DNA of 64,000 bases from an uncultured Sulfitobacter sp. (GTDB lineage Bacteria > Pseudomonadota > Alphaproteobacteria > Rhodobacterales > Rhodobacteraceae). Each line of letters begins with the position of its first letter. Positions within the stretch are counted from its first letter, which is position 1. The stretch is taken from the NCBI RefSeq assembly GCF_947500075.1, contig NZ_CANMQS010000009.1, positions 41,177-105,176 of the forward strand. The letters run 5' to 3'. Both the position numbers and the translations under genes were made by a program. Below the pieces are notes generated by a model. That model searched no databases and was not told the DNA's origin. It saw only the letters and a program-made list of their open reading frames with translations. This document shows positions 1 through 9,228 of the stretch, one piece after another.

Positions 1-1044
1 ATGCTGCGGGCGGACAGGTCAATTTACGGTCTGGCGGCGGCACGGGTCAAAGACGAACGGCTGCGCATGGCGCTGTCGTTTCATCCGCTGTTTATCGGGG
101 GTGATCCGGCGCATGTGACCTCCATGTATGCCTTGGTGGCGCATCTGGAGAAAGAATACGGCGTGCATTACGCGATGGGCGGGGTGCAGGCGATTGCGGA
201 TGCCATGGCCGATGTGGTGCGCGCGCAGGGCGGCAGGATCCGGCACGAGGTTGAGGTGGATGAAATCCATGTGCGCGGTGGTGCCGCGACGGGTGTGACG
301 CTGACGGATGGCGAAACACTTGATGCGCCGTTGGTCGTCAGCAATGCGGATGCGGGGCATACCTATGACCGGTTGCTGCGCAACCATGTGAAGCGGCGCT
401 GGACAGGTCCGAAGCTGAAGCGCAAGCGGTGGTCGATGGGGCTCTATGTCTGGTACTTCGGAACCAAGGGCACCAAAGGCATGTGGCCTGATCTGGGGCA
501 TCATACGATTGCCAACGGGCCAAGGTTCAAGGGGCTGTTACGGGACATTTTCATGCGCGGAAAACTGGCGGATGACATGAGTTTGTATGTGCATCGTCCC
601 TCGCTGACCGACCCCTCTGTCGCGCCGGAGGGGGATGACACGTTTTACGTGCTGTCGCCGGTGCCGCATCTGGGCTGGAAGGATGCCGTGAACTGGAAGA
701 CGGAAGAGCCGATTTACCGTGAGAAGGTCGCGGCGGAGCTGGAGAAGATGATGCCGGGGTTCCGCGAAAAGATCAGCACAGAGACTGTTTTTACGCCGGA
801 GACCTTCCGGGATCGGTACCTCAGCCCGCATGGGGCGGGGTTCTCATTGGAGCCGCGGATTTTGCAATCGGCGTGGTTCCGCCCGCATAACGTGAGTGAG
901 GAAGCGACGGGTTTGTATCTGGTGGGGGCGGGCACCCATCCGGGTGCAGGGTTGCCCGGTGTGGTGTCGAGCGCGGAGGTGCTGGCCAAGCTGGTGCCCG
1001 ATGCGCCGGCCATGACCGCAGAGCAGAGGCTGGCCGCAGAATGA
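1..1044 (+). CDS. crtI: Phytoene desaturase CrtI, 5' end missing
   Basis: Carotenoid amine-oxidase-type FAD enzyme that desaturates phytoene (to neurosporene in this pathway family). The 347 visible residues are the middle and C-terminal parts of a protein usually near 510 residues. The FAD-binding N terminus lies left of the window, so the first ATG is internal rather than a proven start. The C-terminal signature LYLVGAGTHPGAGLPGV is clear. Its stop overlaps the crtB start (ATGA), so the two are translationally coupled, as in other purple bacteria. Identity is from sequence; product specificity is inferred from the spheroidene-type gene set. Confidence 0.93.
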   Translation: MLRADRSIYGLAAARVKDERLRMALSFHPLFIGGDPAHVTSMYALVAHLEKEYGVHYAMGGVQAIADAMADVVRAQGGRIRHEVEVDEIHVRGGAATGVTLTDGETLDAPLVVSNADAGHTYDRLLRNHVKRRWTGPKLKRKRWSMGLYVWYFGTKGTKGMWPDLGHHTIANGPRFKGLLRDIFMRGKLADDMSLYVHRPSLTDPSVAPEGDDTFYVLSPVPHLGWKDAVNWKTEEPIYREKVAAELEKMMPGFREKISTETVFTPETFRDRYLSPHGAGFSLEPRILQSAWFRPHNVSEEATGLYLVGAGTHPGAGLPGVVSSAEVLAKLVPDAPAMTAEQRLAAE

Positions 1045-2072
1045 TCCGCGCAGATGATATGGAGCATTGCCGGGCGGTGATCCGCACCGGGTCCCTGTCG
1101 TTTCACACGGCGAGCAAGCTGTTGCCTGCATCGGTGCGCGATCCGGCCTTGGCGCTTTATGCGTTTTGCCGGTTGGCGGATGATGAGGTGGACGAGGGCG
1201 ATCACAAGGCGCGTGCTGTTCTGTCGTTGCGGGATCGGCTGGACGCGGCCTATGCCGGGCGGCCGCGCAATGCGCCGGAGGACCGGGCGTTTGCGGCGAT
1301 CATTGAGGAATTCGATATGCCACGCGCCTTGCCGGAGGCGTTGCTGGAAGGCCTGGCGTGGGATGCGTCGGAACGGCGGTATGACACGCTCTCTGGTGTG
1401 ATTGATTATTCCGCACGTGTGGCGTCGGCTGTGGGGGCGATGATGTGCGTGTTGATGCGGGTGCGGGATGCGGATGCGCTGGCACGGGCCTGTGATCTGG
1501 GTGTAGCGATGCAGTTGACGAATATCGCCCGCGATGTGGGTGAGGACGCCCGCGCAGGGCGGCTTTATCTGCCGCTGGACTGGGTGCGGGACGCGGGGCT
1601 GACGCCGGATGCGTTCATGGCGCAGCGCGTGGCGACGCCCCAGACCAAGCGCATGGTGCGGCGGCTGCTGGCGGAGGCGCACAGGCTCTATATCAGGTCA
1701 GAAGCGGGGATTGCAGCACTGCCGCTGTCGGCGCGGTCGGGCATATTCGCGGCGCGGTTTGTCTATGCCGGGATCGGCAAGGAGCTGCGGCGCAACGGTT
1801 ATGACAGCGTCACGCGGCGCGCCCACACCAGCAAGGTGCAGAAGCTGGGTTGGGTGGCGCAATCGGGGCTGCGGGCCGCAGGCTCTGTGGTGATGCCGCA
1901 ATCGCCGGTGATTTTCGCGCGGGCTTTGCCTGAGGTTCAGTTTCTGGTAGATGCCGCATCTGCCGGACAGATCGGAGCAGGGCAGGGCCGGACGGCCGCT
2001 TTGCTGGATGTGCTGGCGGATCTGGATGCGCGCAGTTCTGCGCCATCCTCCACGCAGATGGCGGCGGAGTAA
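1041..2072 (+). CDS. crtB: Phytoene synthase CrtB
   Basis: Condenses two geranylgeranyl diphosphates to phytoene, the first committed carotenoid step. The 343-residue protein has both Asp-rich motifs of the squalene/phytoene synthase family: DDEVDEGD near residue 50 and the second site DVGEDARAGRLYLP near residue 165, preceded by TNIAR. Length is normal for the family. The start codon overlaps the crtI stop by four bases, which fixes the start. The crtI-crtB-tspO order matches known photosynthesis clusters. Confidence 0.95.
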   Translation: MIRADDMEHCRAVIRTGSLSFHTASKLLPASVRDPALALYAFCRLADDEVDEGDHKARAVLSLRDRLDAAYAGRPRNAPEDRAFAAIIEEFDMPRALPEALLEGLAWDASERRYDTLSGVIDYSARVASAVGAMMCVLMRVRDADALARACDLGVAMQLTNIARDVGEDARAGRLYLPLDWVRDAGLTPDAFMAQRVATPQTKRMVRRLLAEAHRLYIRSEAGIAALPLSARSGIFAARFVYAGIGKELRRNGYDSVTRRAHTSKVQKLGWVAQSGLRAAGSVVMPQSPVIFARALPEVQFLVDAASAGQIGAGQGRTAALLDVLADLDARSSAPSSTQMAAE

Positions 2073-2091
2073 CGCCGCAACGGGGGCGGCC

Positions 2092-2571
2092 ATGGATTTT
2101 GCACTTTTCGGGATTTTCCTGCTGGCCTGTGGTGCCGCAGGTGCGACGGGCGCGGTGTTTCAGCCGGGCGCGTGGTACAAGCAACTGGCCAAGCCGGACT
2201 GGACCCCGCCGGATTGGGTGTTTCCGGTGGTCTGGACCAGCATCTATCTGTTGATCTCTTTTGCGGGCATGCGCGTGGCGCTGCTGGAGGGGAATGCCTA
2301 TGCGATGGCATTCTGGGCGGCGCAGGCCGGGTTCTCGACCCTCTGGACGCCGGTGTTTTTCGGGTTGCGGCGGCTGAAAGGCGCGCTCTTGGTGATGGTG
2401 CCATTGTGGCTGTCGGTGGCCGGGGCAACCTGGGCGCATTTGCAGCTGGACCTGTTGGCCGGGTTGGCCTTTGTGCCCTATCTCATCTGGGTCAGTGTGG
2501 CGGCAGCCCTGAACGCGAGTGTCTGGCGGCTGAACCCCGGTGTGAAGCCAATTGTGCCGTCCGAGGTGTAG
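2092..2571 (+). CDS. tspO: Tryptophan-rich sensory protein TspO/CrtK
   Basis: Small membrane protein of the TspO/MBR family (159 residues), related to the mitochondrial translocator protein. In Rhodobacter, TspO is an outer-membrane porphyrin-binding protein that dampens photosynthesis gene expression under oxygen. The sequence shows about five hydrophobic segments and family residues such as the WTPPDWVFPVVWT stretch around residues 43-55. The start is the ATG 20 bases after the crtB stop. It is the last gene of the crtIB operon and converges on crtC. The porphyrin/redox role is family knowledge, not visible here. Confidence 0.93.
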   Translation: MDFALFGIFLLACGAAGATGAVFQPGAWYKQLAKPDWTPPDWVFPVVWTSIYLLISFAGMRVALLEGNAYAMAFWAAQAGFSTLWTPVFFGLRRLKGALLVMVPLWLSVAGATWAHLQLDLLAGLAFVPYLIWVSVAAALNASVWRLNPGVKPIVPSEV

Positions 2572-2650
2572 CGCATCATCGTTGGTGCGGTGCATGGGGC
2601 CGGTGTCGCGCTGGGATATTTATGGCCAAAAAGAGGGGCGGCGTGGTCGC

Positions 2651-3613
2651 CTAGAACTGCCAGCCTGCGCGTCTGGGGACACGGACGGCGAGCATCGGTT
2701 TGAGAAGGGGGTTGGCATAGCGATTGAGGTCGAGCGCTTCGTGCACGCCGGAGGTTTTTTCGCCGTTGATCTGGGTTTCCACCACGGAGCGAGAGTAGAA
2801 TGGTGCATCCAGCATCGCCTTGGTCTGGCGCGGCATGGTACCGGGATCAGCACGGGTTTCGCGGCGCAGCGCCCAGAGGGTGCGTTTGAACGGGGTGCGC
2901 GGTGGGGCGTCGATCATGCGGGCCTGCCCGTTTTGATCGAAGGCGATGGCGGCTTCAAGCGATGTGCCATCGCGGCGGGTGGCGTCGTAGAAGCAGGTCG
3001 CGCCCTGCCGGGTCGGGTAGCGGCCCCATGTCCAATAGCTGAAATCAGTCTCTAACGGGCGCGTTCCGAAGTTGGCGTCGAAGTATCCGTGCCCGTCGAA
3101 CTGCCAGCCCTTTGCCTCAAGCGCGACGTTGATCCGGCTGACGGGCGCGAAGGGGCGCCAGACATGGGCGCCGTCGCGGGTGAGGGGGAGTTCGACGTTT
3201 GTGATGGCTTCGGGTGTCACCGTGATCTGGCCGCGCATGCGGGAGATCAGCGGCAAAGAGGAGACTTCGTTGATGTCGATGATCAGTGCGCTGCCGGTCC
3301 AGCGCATCGAGGATGGGCCAACGGTGAAGCTGTCTGGCGTGGTGCGCAGGGCGGATGTGCCGCGATCCGTCATCGCGAAGCGCCCGCCGGCTCCGTAGGT
3401 CGCCACGTTCATGCAGCAGTGGTTGGCCGGCGTATGCCGCCCTGACCATGCGTACCAGGGGGAGAAAACAGACCCTATGAAGCCGATGATTGAGACGGCG
3501 CGTGTGCCATCGTCGGAGACGCCGTCGATGTACCACCATGCGTAGCCACCCGGTGGGGGGGAGAGGTCAAATGCAGGTCTCTGATCATCGCCGCGGCCGC
3601 ATGCGCGCCGCAG
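2651..3613 (-). CDS. crtC: Hydroxyneurosporene synthase CrtC (start unresolved)
   Basis: Carotenoid 1,2-hydratase that adds water to the neurosporene end group, first step of the spheroidene branch. Homology is clear from GGYAWWYIDG through GSVFSPWYAWSG to the C terminus. The expected start lies just upstream of GGYAWWY, inside the 3' end of crtD, but this frame has no ATG, GTG or TTG there. The nearest candidates are a CTG at 3613, used here, or an ATG far upstream at 3865 that would overlap crtD by 390 bases. A run of seven G (plus strand, 3555-3561) sits exactly in this stretch. Translational coupling to crtD is likely. Confidence 0.8.
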   Translation of the reverse strand: MRRACGRGDDQRPAFDLSPPPGGYAWWYIDGVSDDGTRAVSIIGFIGSVFSPWYAWSGRHTPANHCCMNVATYGAGGRFAMTDRGTSALRTTPDSFTVGPSSMRWTGSALIIDINEVSSLPLISRMRGQITVTPEAITNVELPLTRDGAHVWRPFAPVSRINVALEAKGWQFDGHGYFDANFGTRPLETDFSYWTWGRYPTRQGATCFYDATRRDGTSLEAAIAFDQNGQARMIDAPPRTPFKRTLWALRRETRADPGTMPRQTKAMLDAPFYSRSVVETQINGEKTSGVHEALDLNRYANPLLKPMLAVRVPRRAGWQF

Positions 3614-5049
3614 AGTGTCGCCATCGGGATCCCCGCCCCCGGATGCACGCCGCCGCCCACCAGATACAAGCCCGGTATCCGGCTGCGCACTGTCGGGCGC
3701 TTGAAAGCTGCCATCATCCCATGTGGCGATCGGCCGTAAAGGGCGCCGTTGCTGGCCGGGAACATCGCTGCGAAGCCCTGCGGCATGGTGAGGCTGTCGG
3801 GCGGGGGTGTCGGGCTGAAGCGCAGGCCGAAATCCTGCAATTGCGCCATGATCCGGGTGTGACATGTGTCTTTCTCCTCAGCCGTGAGTGCGGTGCGGTC
3901 GGCCACGGGTGGCGCGTTCATGATGATTTCAAAGCGTTCCGGCCCGGTGGGGGGCTGGCCCCCGAAACGGTCCTGCGCGCAGACGTACAGGGTTGCGTCC
4001 TGCGGGATGTCCCCTTGGGCGATGGGCCCGAATTCAGTGGCGGGGTCATCGCAGAAGAACACGTTGTGCGCCGCCAGATCGATGCCTGTCACTTCAGCCG
4101 CGAAGCTGTGCACACAGGCCGACAGGCTGCGCGGGCTGGTTGTTTCCGGCTCCACCGCGCGGGCAACATCGTTGCCCAGCATGCCAATCGCAATGGCGCG
4201 CGGGTCGCCGTTGAAGCAGATGGCATCAACCGCGATGCGCCCCGCGTCGGTGATGAGCGCTTTGGGCTGGCCCTCTTCCATGTCGATACGGCTGACGTGG
4301 GCGTTGTAGTGAAAGCGCGCGCCAAGGGCCGTGGCACGCGCCGCGATGGCGCAGGCCAGCTGGTGCATCCCGCCTGTCACATGCCAGACGCCTTGCGATT
4401 CGGCGAAAGCGATCAGGCTGAGCAAGGCCGGAGAGGCGTCGGGCCGGCCGCCCACATAGGTGGCGTAGCGGCCAAAAAGCTGTGCGAGCCTGGGTTCAGA
4501 AAAGAGCCGCTCAAGGTTCTGTGCCATGGTCCGGTGCGGGGCCATGGCGGGGATCAGGTGAGGGCGGCGCATGATCTGTGCGGTCATCGACAGCAGTGAT
4601 GGGGCTGCCGTGCGCATCATGGGTGCGTCAAACGCCTCGAACAATTTCGCGGTTTGGGCGTGGAATGCAGTGAACTCCCGTGCGGCTTTGTGCCCGAAGG
4701 TTTGTTCCACCGCATCTATACTTGCGTCGGTATCGGCAAACAGATCCAGCGTGGTCCCGTCGCGCCAGAAGTGGCGGGCAAGGGTTTCTTCCCGCGTCAG
4801 GGTCACATGGTCTGACAAGGCGCTGCCGGTTTCGGCGAAAAGCGCCTCGAACACATGTTTCATGGTCAGGACGGTGGGGCCGGCATCGACGGGCCCGGCC
4901 ACGGAAGGCAAGGTGCGCATTTTGCCGCCCGGTGTGCTGTGTCGTTCAAACACAGACACCCGCGCGCCGACATGGGCAAGGCGCAGGGCAGTCGACAGCC
5001 CGCCAATGCCTGCGCCGATGATGGCGATGTGAGGCGCGGGATGTGTCAT
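3475..5049 (-). CDS. crtD: 1-hydroxycarotenoid 3,4-desaturase CrtD
   Basis: FAD-dependent desaturase (methoxyneurosporene dehydrogenase) acting after CrtC and before or with CrtF. The N terminus carries the dinucleotide-binding motif IAIIGAGIGGLSTALRLA followed by the FERHSTPGGKM stretch typical of CrtI-type enzymes. The C-terminal LYLVGGGVHPGAGIPM pairs with that of CrtI. The 524 residues include a tail of about 30 residues beyond the usual family end, reading through the start of crtC. Divergent from crtE over a PpsR-type palindrome. Confidence 0.92.
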   Translation of the reverse strand: MTHPAPHIAIIGAGIGGLSTALRLAHVGARVSVFERHSTPGGKMRTLPSVAGPVDAGPTVLTMKHVFEALFAETGSALSDHVTLTREETLARHFWRDGTTLDLFADTDASIDAVEQTFGHKAAREFTAFHAQTAKLFEAFDAPMMRTAAPSLLSMTAQIMRRPHLIPAMAPHRTMAQNLERLFSEPRLAQLFGRYATYVGGRPDASPALLSLIAFAESQGVWHVTGGMHQLACAIAARATALGARFHYNAHVSRIDMEEGQPKALITDAGRIAVDAICFNGDPRAIAIGMLGNDVARAVEPETTSPRSLSACVHSFAAEVTGIDLAAHNVFFCDDPATEFGPIAQGDIPQDATLYVCAQDRFGGQPPTGPERFEIIMNAPPVADRTALTAEEKDTCHTRIMAQLQDFGLRFSPTPPPDSLTMPQGFAAMFPASNGALYGRSPHGMMAAFKRPTVRSRIPGLYLVGGGVHPGAGIPMATLCGAHAAAAMIRDLHLTSPPHRVATHGGTSTASPTMAHAPSQSSAS

Positions 5050-5076
5050 TTTGTATGGACAGTTTTCAGCAGCATG

Positions 5077-5094
5077 TGTCTAACTTAGTTGACA
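5077..5094. promoter_or_regulatory. PpsR/CrtJ-type operator between crtD and crtE
   Basis: Perfect TGT-N12-ACA element, the consensus bound by PpsR/CrtJ repressors. The symmetry extends outward (TGTGTC on the left, GACACA on the right). It lies 28 bases upstream of crtD and 47 upstream of the chosen crtE start, so one site can serve both divergent genes. No second full copy was found in this gap. Confidence 0.8.
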
Positions 5095-5141
5095 CACGAC
5101 GAGTCATCAATAGAGTAGATGCAGCCAATGGGAGAGTCTTC

Positions 5142-6026
5142 ATGGATGTCGCCGCGCGTATTGATACTGCGATCAACCAGGCCATTGCCTGTGCCCAGGC
5201 TGCGCCGTCGCCGGGAAAGCTCGCGTCTGCCCTGCATTATACTGTCACCCCGGGTGGGGCGCGGATCAGGCCGACGATCCTGATGTCTGTGGCGCTGGCC
5301 TGTGGGGACAAGAACCCGCGTCTGGCGGATGCGGCGGGGGCCGCGCTTGAGTTGATCCATTGCGCGTCGCTGGTCCATGACGATCTGCCCTGTTTTGATG
5401 ACGCCGATACGCGGCGCGGCAAACCCGCCGTGCATCGCGCCTTTGGAGAGCCATTGGCGGTGCTGACCGGCGACAGCCTGATCATCATGGCGTTTGAGGT
5501 GTTGGCGCGCGCCGCACCGGAAGATCCGATGGCGGCTGTGAAGCTGATACAGCTGCTGGCCACGCGCACCGGGATGCCCAATGGCATTTGTGCCGGACAG
5601 GGCTGGGAGAGCGAGGAAGAGGTGAACCTGTCCGCCTATCACCGGGCCAAGACCGGCGCCTTGTTCATTGCTGCCACCCAGATGGGGGCGGTTGCCTCCG
5701 GAGAGGATGCGGAGCCTTGGGAAGAACTGGGCGCGCGCATCGGGGAGGCGTTTCAGGTCGCCGATGATCTGCGCGATGCGCTGTACGATGAAAAGACGTT
5801 GGGCAAGCCGGTGGGGCAGGACGATCTGCACGGGCGCCCGAACGCGGTGACAGAACTGGGCATCGAAGGGGCGATTGAGCGGATGGGGCAGATCCTGACC
5901 GGTGCGATTTCATCGATCCCCAAGTGTCCGGGTGAAGCGCGGCTGGCGAAGCTGGTCACGGCTCAGGCACAGGCGTTGACGCCGATCAAGTTCCGGGCGG
6001 AGCGAAAGGCCGCACGGGGCGCGTAA
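5142..6026 (+). CDS. crtE: Geranylgeranyl diphosphate synthase CrtE
   Basis: Polyprenyl synthase supplying the C20 precursor for carotenoids and for the bacteriochlorophyll geranylgeranyl/phytyl tail. The first Asp-rich motif DDLPCFDDAD and the second DDLRDALYD are both present. I chose the ATG at 5142 because a good ribosome site (GGAGAG) sits at 5131-5136; an in-frame ATG at 5043 would place the coding start upstream of the PpsR operator. The product is 294 residues, normal for the family. Its stop overlaps the crtF start by one base. Confidence 0.93.
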   Translation: MDVAARIDTAINQAIACAQAAPSPGKLASALHYTVTPGGARIRPTILMSVALACGDKNPRLADAAGAALELIHCASLVHDDLPCFDDADTRRGKPAVHRAFGEPLAVLTGDSLIIMAFEVLARAAPEDPMAAVKLIQLLATRTGMPNGICAGQGWESEEEVNLSAYHRAKTGALFIAATQMGAVASGEDAEPWEELGARIGEAFQVADDLRDALYDEKTLGKPVGQDDLHGRPNAVTELGIEGAIERMGQILTGAISSIPKCPGEARLAKLVTAQAQALTPIKFRAERKAARGA

Positions 6027-7153
6027 TGGCGGATGTGCCGATTCCCCAAGGCAGGCGCGCAGGGTGGCAATGGCCGCAGATGCGCAAGCTGGTGGCGGCA
6101 CGTGGATTTCAGAAATGGGCGGCGCGGAATGTTCTGACCCGGCGGATTGTCCGGGCCGAAGGTGAGGCGCTGTTTGATCTGGTTGCGGGGTTTTGCCACT
6201 CGCAGATTTTGCAGGCGCTGGTCGCCTTTGACATTCCCGCCCGGCTGATGAACGGACCTGCGGGTGCGGAGGCTTTGGCGCGTCAGGCTGGCGTGCCCGA
6301 AGACCGGATGCTGGTGCTGCTGCGCGCCGGTGTTGCGCTGGGGCTGCTCAAGCAGAAACGCGCAGGCCGCTTTGCCTTGTCCAGACGTGGTGCCGCGTTG
6401 GTCGGGGTGCCGGGCTTGCAGCAGATGATCCGACATCACGATGTGCTCTACCGTGATCTGTCAGATCCAGTCGCGTTTTTCAGGGGGGAAACACAGCCGG
6501 AGCTTGCCGGGTTCTGGCCCTATGTCTTTGGCGGTGAGGTCGGTCCGCAAGACGCGGCGACCTACTCTGACCTGATGGCGCAGAGCCAGCTGTTGGTGGC
6601 GGATGACACGCTGGATGCGGTGAACCTGTCCGGGGTCACGCGGCTGATGGATGTGGGCGGCGGCACGGGCGCGTTTCTGACGCAAGTTGGCGCGCGGCAT
6701 GCGGAGCTGTCGCTGACCTTGTTTGATCTGCCCGCCGTGGTGCCGGAGGCCGAAGCACGATTCGCATCTGCGGGGTTGACCGACCGGACGAGAATCATGC
6801 CGGGCTCTTTCCGGTCCGATGCGCTGCCTGCCGGGGCTGATGCGATCTCTCTCATTCGGGTGCTCTACGATCATACGGATGAGACGGTCGCTGATCTGCT
6901 GGCCAAGTGTTTTGCCGCGTTGCCGGACGGCGGGCGGCTGATCGTGTCGGAGCCGATGCGCGGCGGCGCTGCGCCGGAACGCGCGGGAGACGCCTATTTT
7001 GCGCTCTATACGCTGGCGATGGGCACGGGCAAGGCCCGGTCCGCTGATGAAATCGCCGCGCTCTGCGCGCAGGCAGGTTTCGCGGACATCCAGAAACCGG
7101 CGTCGCGCAGGCCGTTTGTGACGCGCTGCGTGACGGCTGTAAAGAAAAGCTGA
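6026..7153 (+). CDS. crtF: Hydroxyneurosporene O-methyltransferase CrtF
   Basis: SAM-dependent methyltransferase that methylates the 1-hydroxyl of the demethylspheroidene series. The 375-residue protein has a helical dimerisation N-terminal half and a class I methyltransferase fold whose SAM motif LMDVGGGTGAFL lies around residue 208. The ATG overlaps the crtE stop (TAATG). With crtC, crtD and crtE nearby, the pathway to spheroidene is covered apart from crtA, which is not in the window. Confidence 0.93.
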   Translation: MADVPIPQGRRAGWQWPQMRKLVAARGFQKWAARNVLTRRIVRAEGEALFDLVAGFCHSQILQALVAFDIPARLMNGPAGAEALARQAGVPEDRMLVLLRAGVALGLLKQKRAGRFALSRRGAALVGVPGLQQMIRHHDVLYRDLSDPVAFFRGETQPELAGFWPYVFGGEVGPQDAATYSDLMAQSQLLVADDTLDAVNLSGVTRLMDVGGGTGAFLTQVGARHAELSLTLFDLPAVVPEAEARFASAGLTDRTRIMPGSFRSDALPAGADAISLIRVLYDHTDETVADLLAKCFAALPDGGRLIVSEPMRGGAAPERAGDAYFALYTLAMGTGKARSADEIAALCAQAGFADIQKPASRRPFVTRCVTAVKKS

Positions 7154-7156
7154 CAA

Positions 7157-7174
7157 TGTCACTTGTGATTGACA
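7157..7174. promoter_or_regulatory. PpsR-type operator 1 upstream of bchC
   Basis: Perfect TGT-N12-ACA. Its right half contains TTGACA (7169-7174), which could be the -35 element of the bchC promoter, so bound repressor would occlude polymerase. It is followed by a second copy with centres 26 bases apart, the tandem arrangement known from bchC promoters of other purple bacteria. Confidence 0.85.
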
Positions 7175-7182
7175 GTTATGAG

Positions 7183-7200
7183 TGTCAGATTTAGTTTACA
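7183..7200. promoter_or_regulatory. PpsR-type operator 2 upstream of bchC
   Basis: Second perfect TGT-N12-ACA copy, eight bases after the first, 70 bases before the bchC start. Tandem sites allow cooperative binding by a repressor tetramer; that is family knowledge. Confidence 0.85.
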
Positions 7201-7270
7201 TATATCGCCTTGCGCGAAGTGAGTCCTTTTCGAAGGCCTTTCGCGCAAAGACCACCAGAGGGGAGGACCT

Positions 7271-8212
7271 GTGCAAACCACTGCCGTGATCCTGAATGGG
7301 CCTAAAGATCTGGGTCTTGACGCATTGAACGTCACGCCGCCCGGTGCGGGTGACCTCGTGGTGCGGGTAAGTCATTCCGGTATCTCGACGGGCACGGAGA
7401 AACTTCTGTGGTCAGGTGCGATGCCTCCTTTTCCCGGCATGGGCTATCCTTTGGTCCCCGGTTACGAAGCCGCTGGCGAAGTGATCCACGCGGGATCGCA
7501 GACCGCGTTCAAAGTGGGCGACCGGGTTTTTGTGCCGGGTGCGAATTGCTTTGAAGGGGCGTTTGGACTGTTTGGGGGCGCGGCAAGTCTGCTGGTCACC
7601 GATGCGCAACGGGTCACACGGATTGATCCCGCTCTCGGGGCGGAAGGCGCATTGCTGGCCCTCGCCGCGACGGCGCGCCATGCGATGGCAGGGCCGGGCA
7701 AATCCGTGCCGGATCTGATTGTGGGCCACGGCGTGCTGGGCCGTTTGCTGGCCCGCCTGACAATTGCAGCAGGCGCGCCTGCGCCCACCGTTTGGGAAAT
7801 TGACCCGGCCCGCACGCAAGGTGCGCAAGGTTATGACGTGCTGAACGCCGACACCGATCCGCGTCGGGACTACACCTCCATCTATGACGCCACGGGGCAA
7901 GCTGGCCTGCTGGGCGATTTGATTGGCCGTCTGCAAAAGGGCGGAGAGATTGTGCTTGCCGGGTTTTATCCGGAGCCGATCAGTTTTGCCTTCCCGCCGG
8001 CCTTCATGAAGGAAGCGCGGTTTCGCATCGCGGCGGAATGGACACCTGACGATTTGCTGGCGACCCGGTCGCTGGTGGAAAGCGGCACGCTCAGCCTGGG
8101 TGATCTGATCACGCATCGCGCGGCGGCGGCGGATGCCCCTGCGGCCTACGCCCGCGCCTTTGACGACCCGGCTTGCCTGAAAATGATCCTCGACTGGAAA
8201 GGTCACGCATGA
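7271..8212 (+). CDS. bchC: Bacteriochlorophyllide a dehydrogenase BchC
   Basis: Zinc-free medium-chain alcohol dehydrogenase-like enzyme that oxidises the 3-hydroxyethyl group to the acetyl group of bacteriochlorophyllide a. The 313 residues start at a GTG preceded by GGGAGG; no ATG is better placed. The family-specific N terminus with [16 protein letters not shown] and the GYEAAGEV stretch are present. Its stop overlaps the bchX start (ATGA). It opens the bchCXYZ-puf superoperon and is under two PpsR-type sites. Confidence 0.94.
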   Translation: MQTTAVILNGPKDLGLDALNVTPPGAGDLVVRVSHSGISTGTEKLLWSGAMPPFPGMGYPLVPGYEAAGEVIHAGSQTAFKVGDRVFVPGANCFEGAFGLFGGAASLLVTDAQRVTRIDPALGAEGALLALAATARHAMAGPGKSVPDLIVGHGVLGRLLARLTIAAGAPAPTVWEIDPARTQGAQGYDVLNADTDPRRDYTSIYDATGQAGLLGDLIGRLQKGGEIVLAGFYPEPISFAFPPAFMKEARFRIAAEWTPDDLLATRSLVESGTLSLGDLITHRAAAADAPAAYARAFDDPACLKMILDWKGHA

Positions 8213-9228
8213 CACTCGATATTCCCAATCTCAAGGATGGTGGCACCATCAAGGATTTCGACCAGCGCCTGCGCGACGAGGCGCATGAGGACTTCGCTGA
8301 CATCGTGGTGGAGGAGCCGACCTCCAAAACACAGATCATCGCGATCTATGGCAAAGGCGGGATCGGGAAGAGTTTCACACTGGCCAACCTCAGCCACATG
8401 ATGGCGGAGCAGGGCAAGCGGGTTCTGCTGATCGGTTGTGATCCCAAGTCCGACACCACATCGCTGCTGTTTGGTGGCAAGGCCTGCCCGACGATCATCG
8501 AAACCTCCACCCGCAAAAAGCTGGCGGGTGAAGAGGTGAAGATTGGCGACGTCTGTTTCAAACGCGGCGGTGTATTCGCGATGGAGCTGGGCGGCCCGGA
8601 AGTCGGTCGCGGCTGTGGCGGGCGCGGGATCATTCACGGGTTTGAACTTCTGGAGAAGCTGGGCTTTCACGATTGGGATTTCGATTATGTTCTACTGGAT
8701 TTTCTGGGCGACGTGGTCTGCGGTGGTTTTGGCCTGCCAATCGCACGTGATATGGCGCAGAAGGTTATCCTCGTCGCGTCAAACGATCTGCAATCTCTTT
8801 ACGTCGCCAACAACGTCTGTTCGGCGGTCGAATACTTCCGCAAGCTGGGCGGAAACGTGGGTGTCGCGGGGTTGGTAATCAACAAGGACGACGGGTCCGG
8901 AGAGGCCGCGGCCTTTGCCGAAGCGGTGGACATTCCGGTGCTGGCCGCCATTCCGCAGGACGATGACCTGCGCAAGAAATCTGCCAATTACCAGATCGTC
9001 GGCACGATGGAGAGCCAATGGGGTTCGCTGTTTGCGGCCCTCGGTGATGAAGTTGCCGTGGCACCCCCCGTGAGGCCTACGCCGCTGGATCAGGACGGTT
9101 TGCTGGGGCTGTTTGATGCCTCGGAAACCGGCGGCGACGTGGTGCTGGAACCGGCCACCGATCAGGACATGCGCGGCAAGAACGCGGCCCCCAAGGCGAG
9201 CCTGGAGGTTGTCTACGACGATGTCTGA
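8209..9228 (+). CDS. bchX: Chlorophyllide reductase iron protein BchX
   Basis: NifH-like ATPase that donates electrons to the BchYZ component of chlorophyllide a reductase, reducing ring B. The P-loop GKGGIGKS lies at residues 48-55, and the two cysteines bridging the 4Fe-4S cluster are in the VGRGCGGRG and GDVVCGGF motifs. I use the ATG at 8209 overlapping the bchC stop, giving 339 residues. The 3' end overlaps bchY by eight bases. Confidence 0.95.
   Translation: MTLDIPNLKDGGTIKDFDQRLRDEAHEDFADIVVEEPTSKTQIIAIYGKGGIGKSFTLANLSHMMAEQGKRVLLIGCDPKSDTTSLLFGGKACPTIIETSTRKKLAGEEVKIGDVCFKRGGVFAMELGGPEVGRGCGGRGIIHGFELLEKLGFHDWDFDYVLLDFLGDVVCGGFGLPIARDMAQKVILVASNDLQSLYVANNVCSAVEYFRKLGGNVGVAGLVINKDDGSGEAAAFAEAVDIPVLAAIPQDDDLRKKSANYQIVGTMESQWGSLFAALGDEVAVAPPVRPTPLDQDGLLGLFDASETGGDVVLEPATDQDMRGKNAAPKASLEVVYDDV

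Noticed and set aside
714..1682. Long minus-strand open frame (322 codons) opposite crtI/crtB
   Set aside because: Arg/His/Gln-rich translation without domain features, lying wholly antisense to two well-supported genes; a high-GC shadow frame.
5043..5141. N-terminal extension of CrtE from the ATG at 5043
   Set aside because: It would overlap the PpsR operator and the divergent crtD start, and lacks a ribosome site; ATG 5142 with GGAGAG is better.
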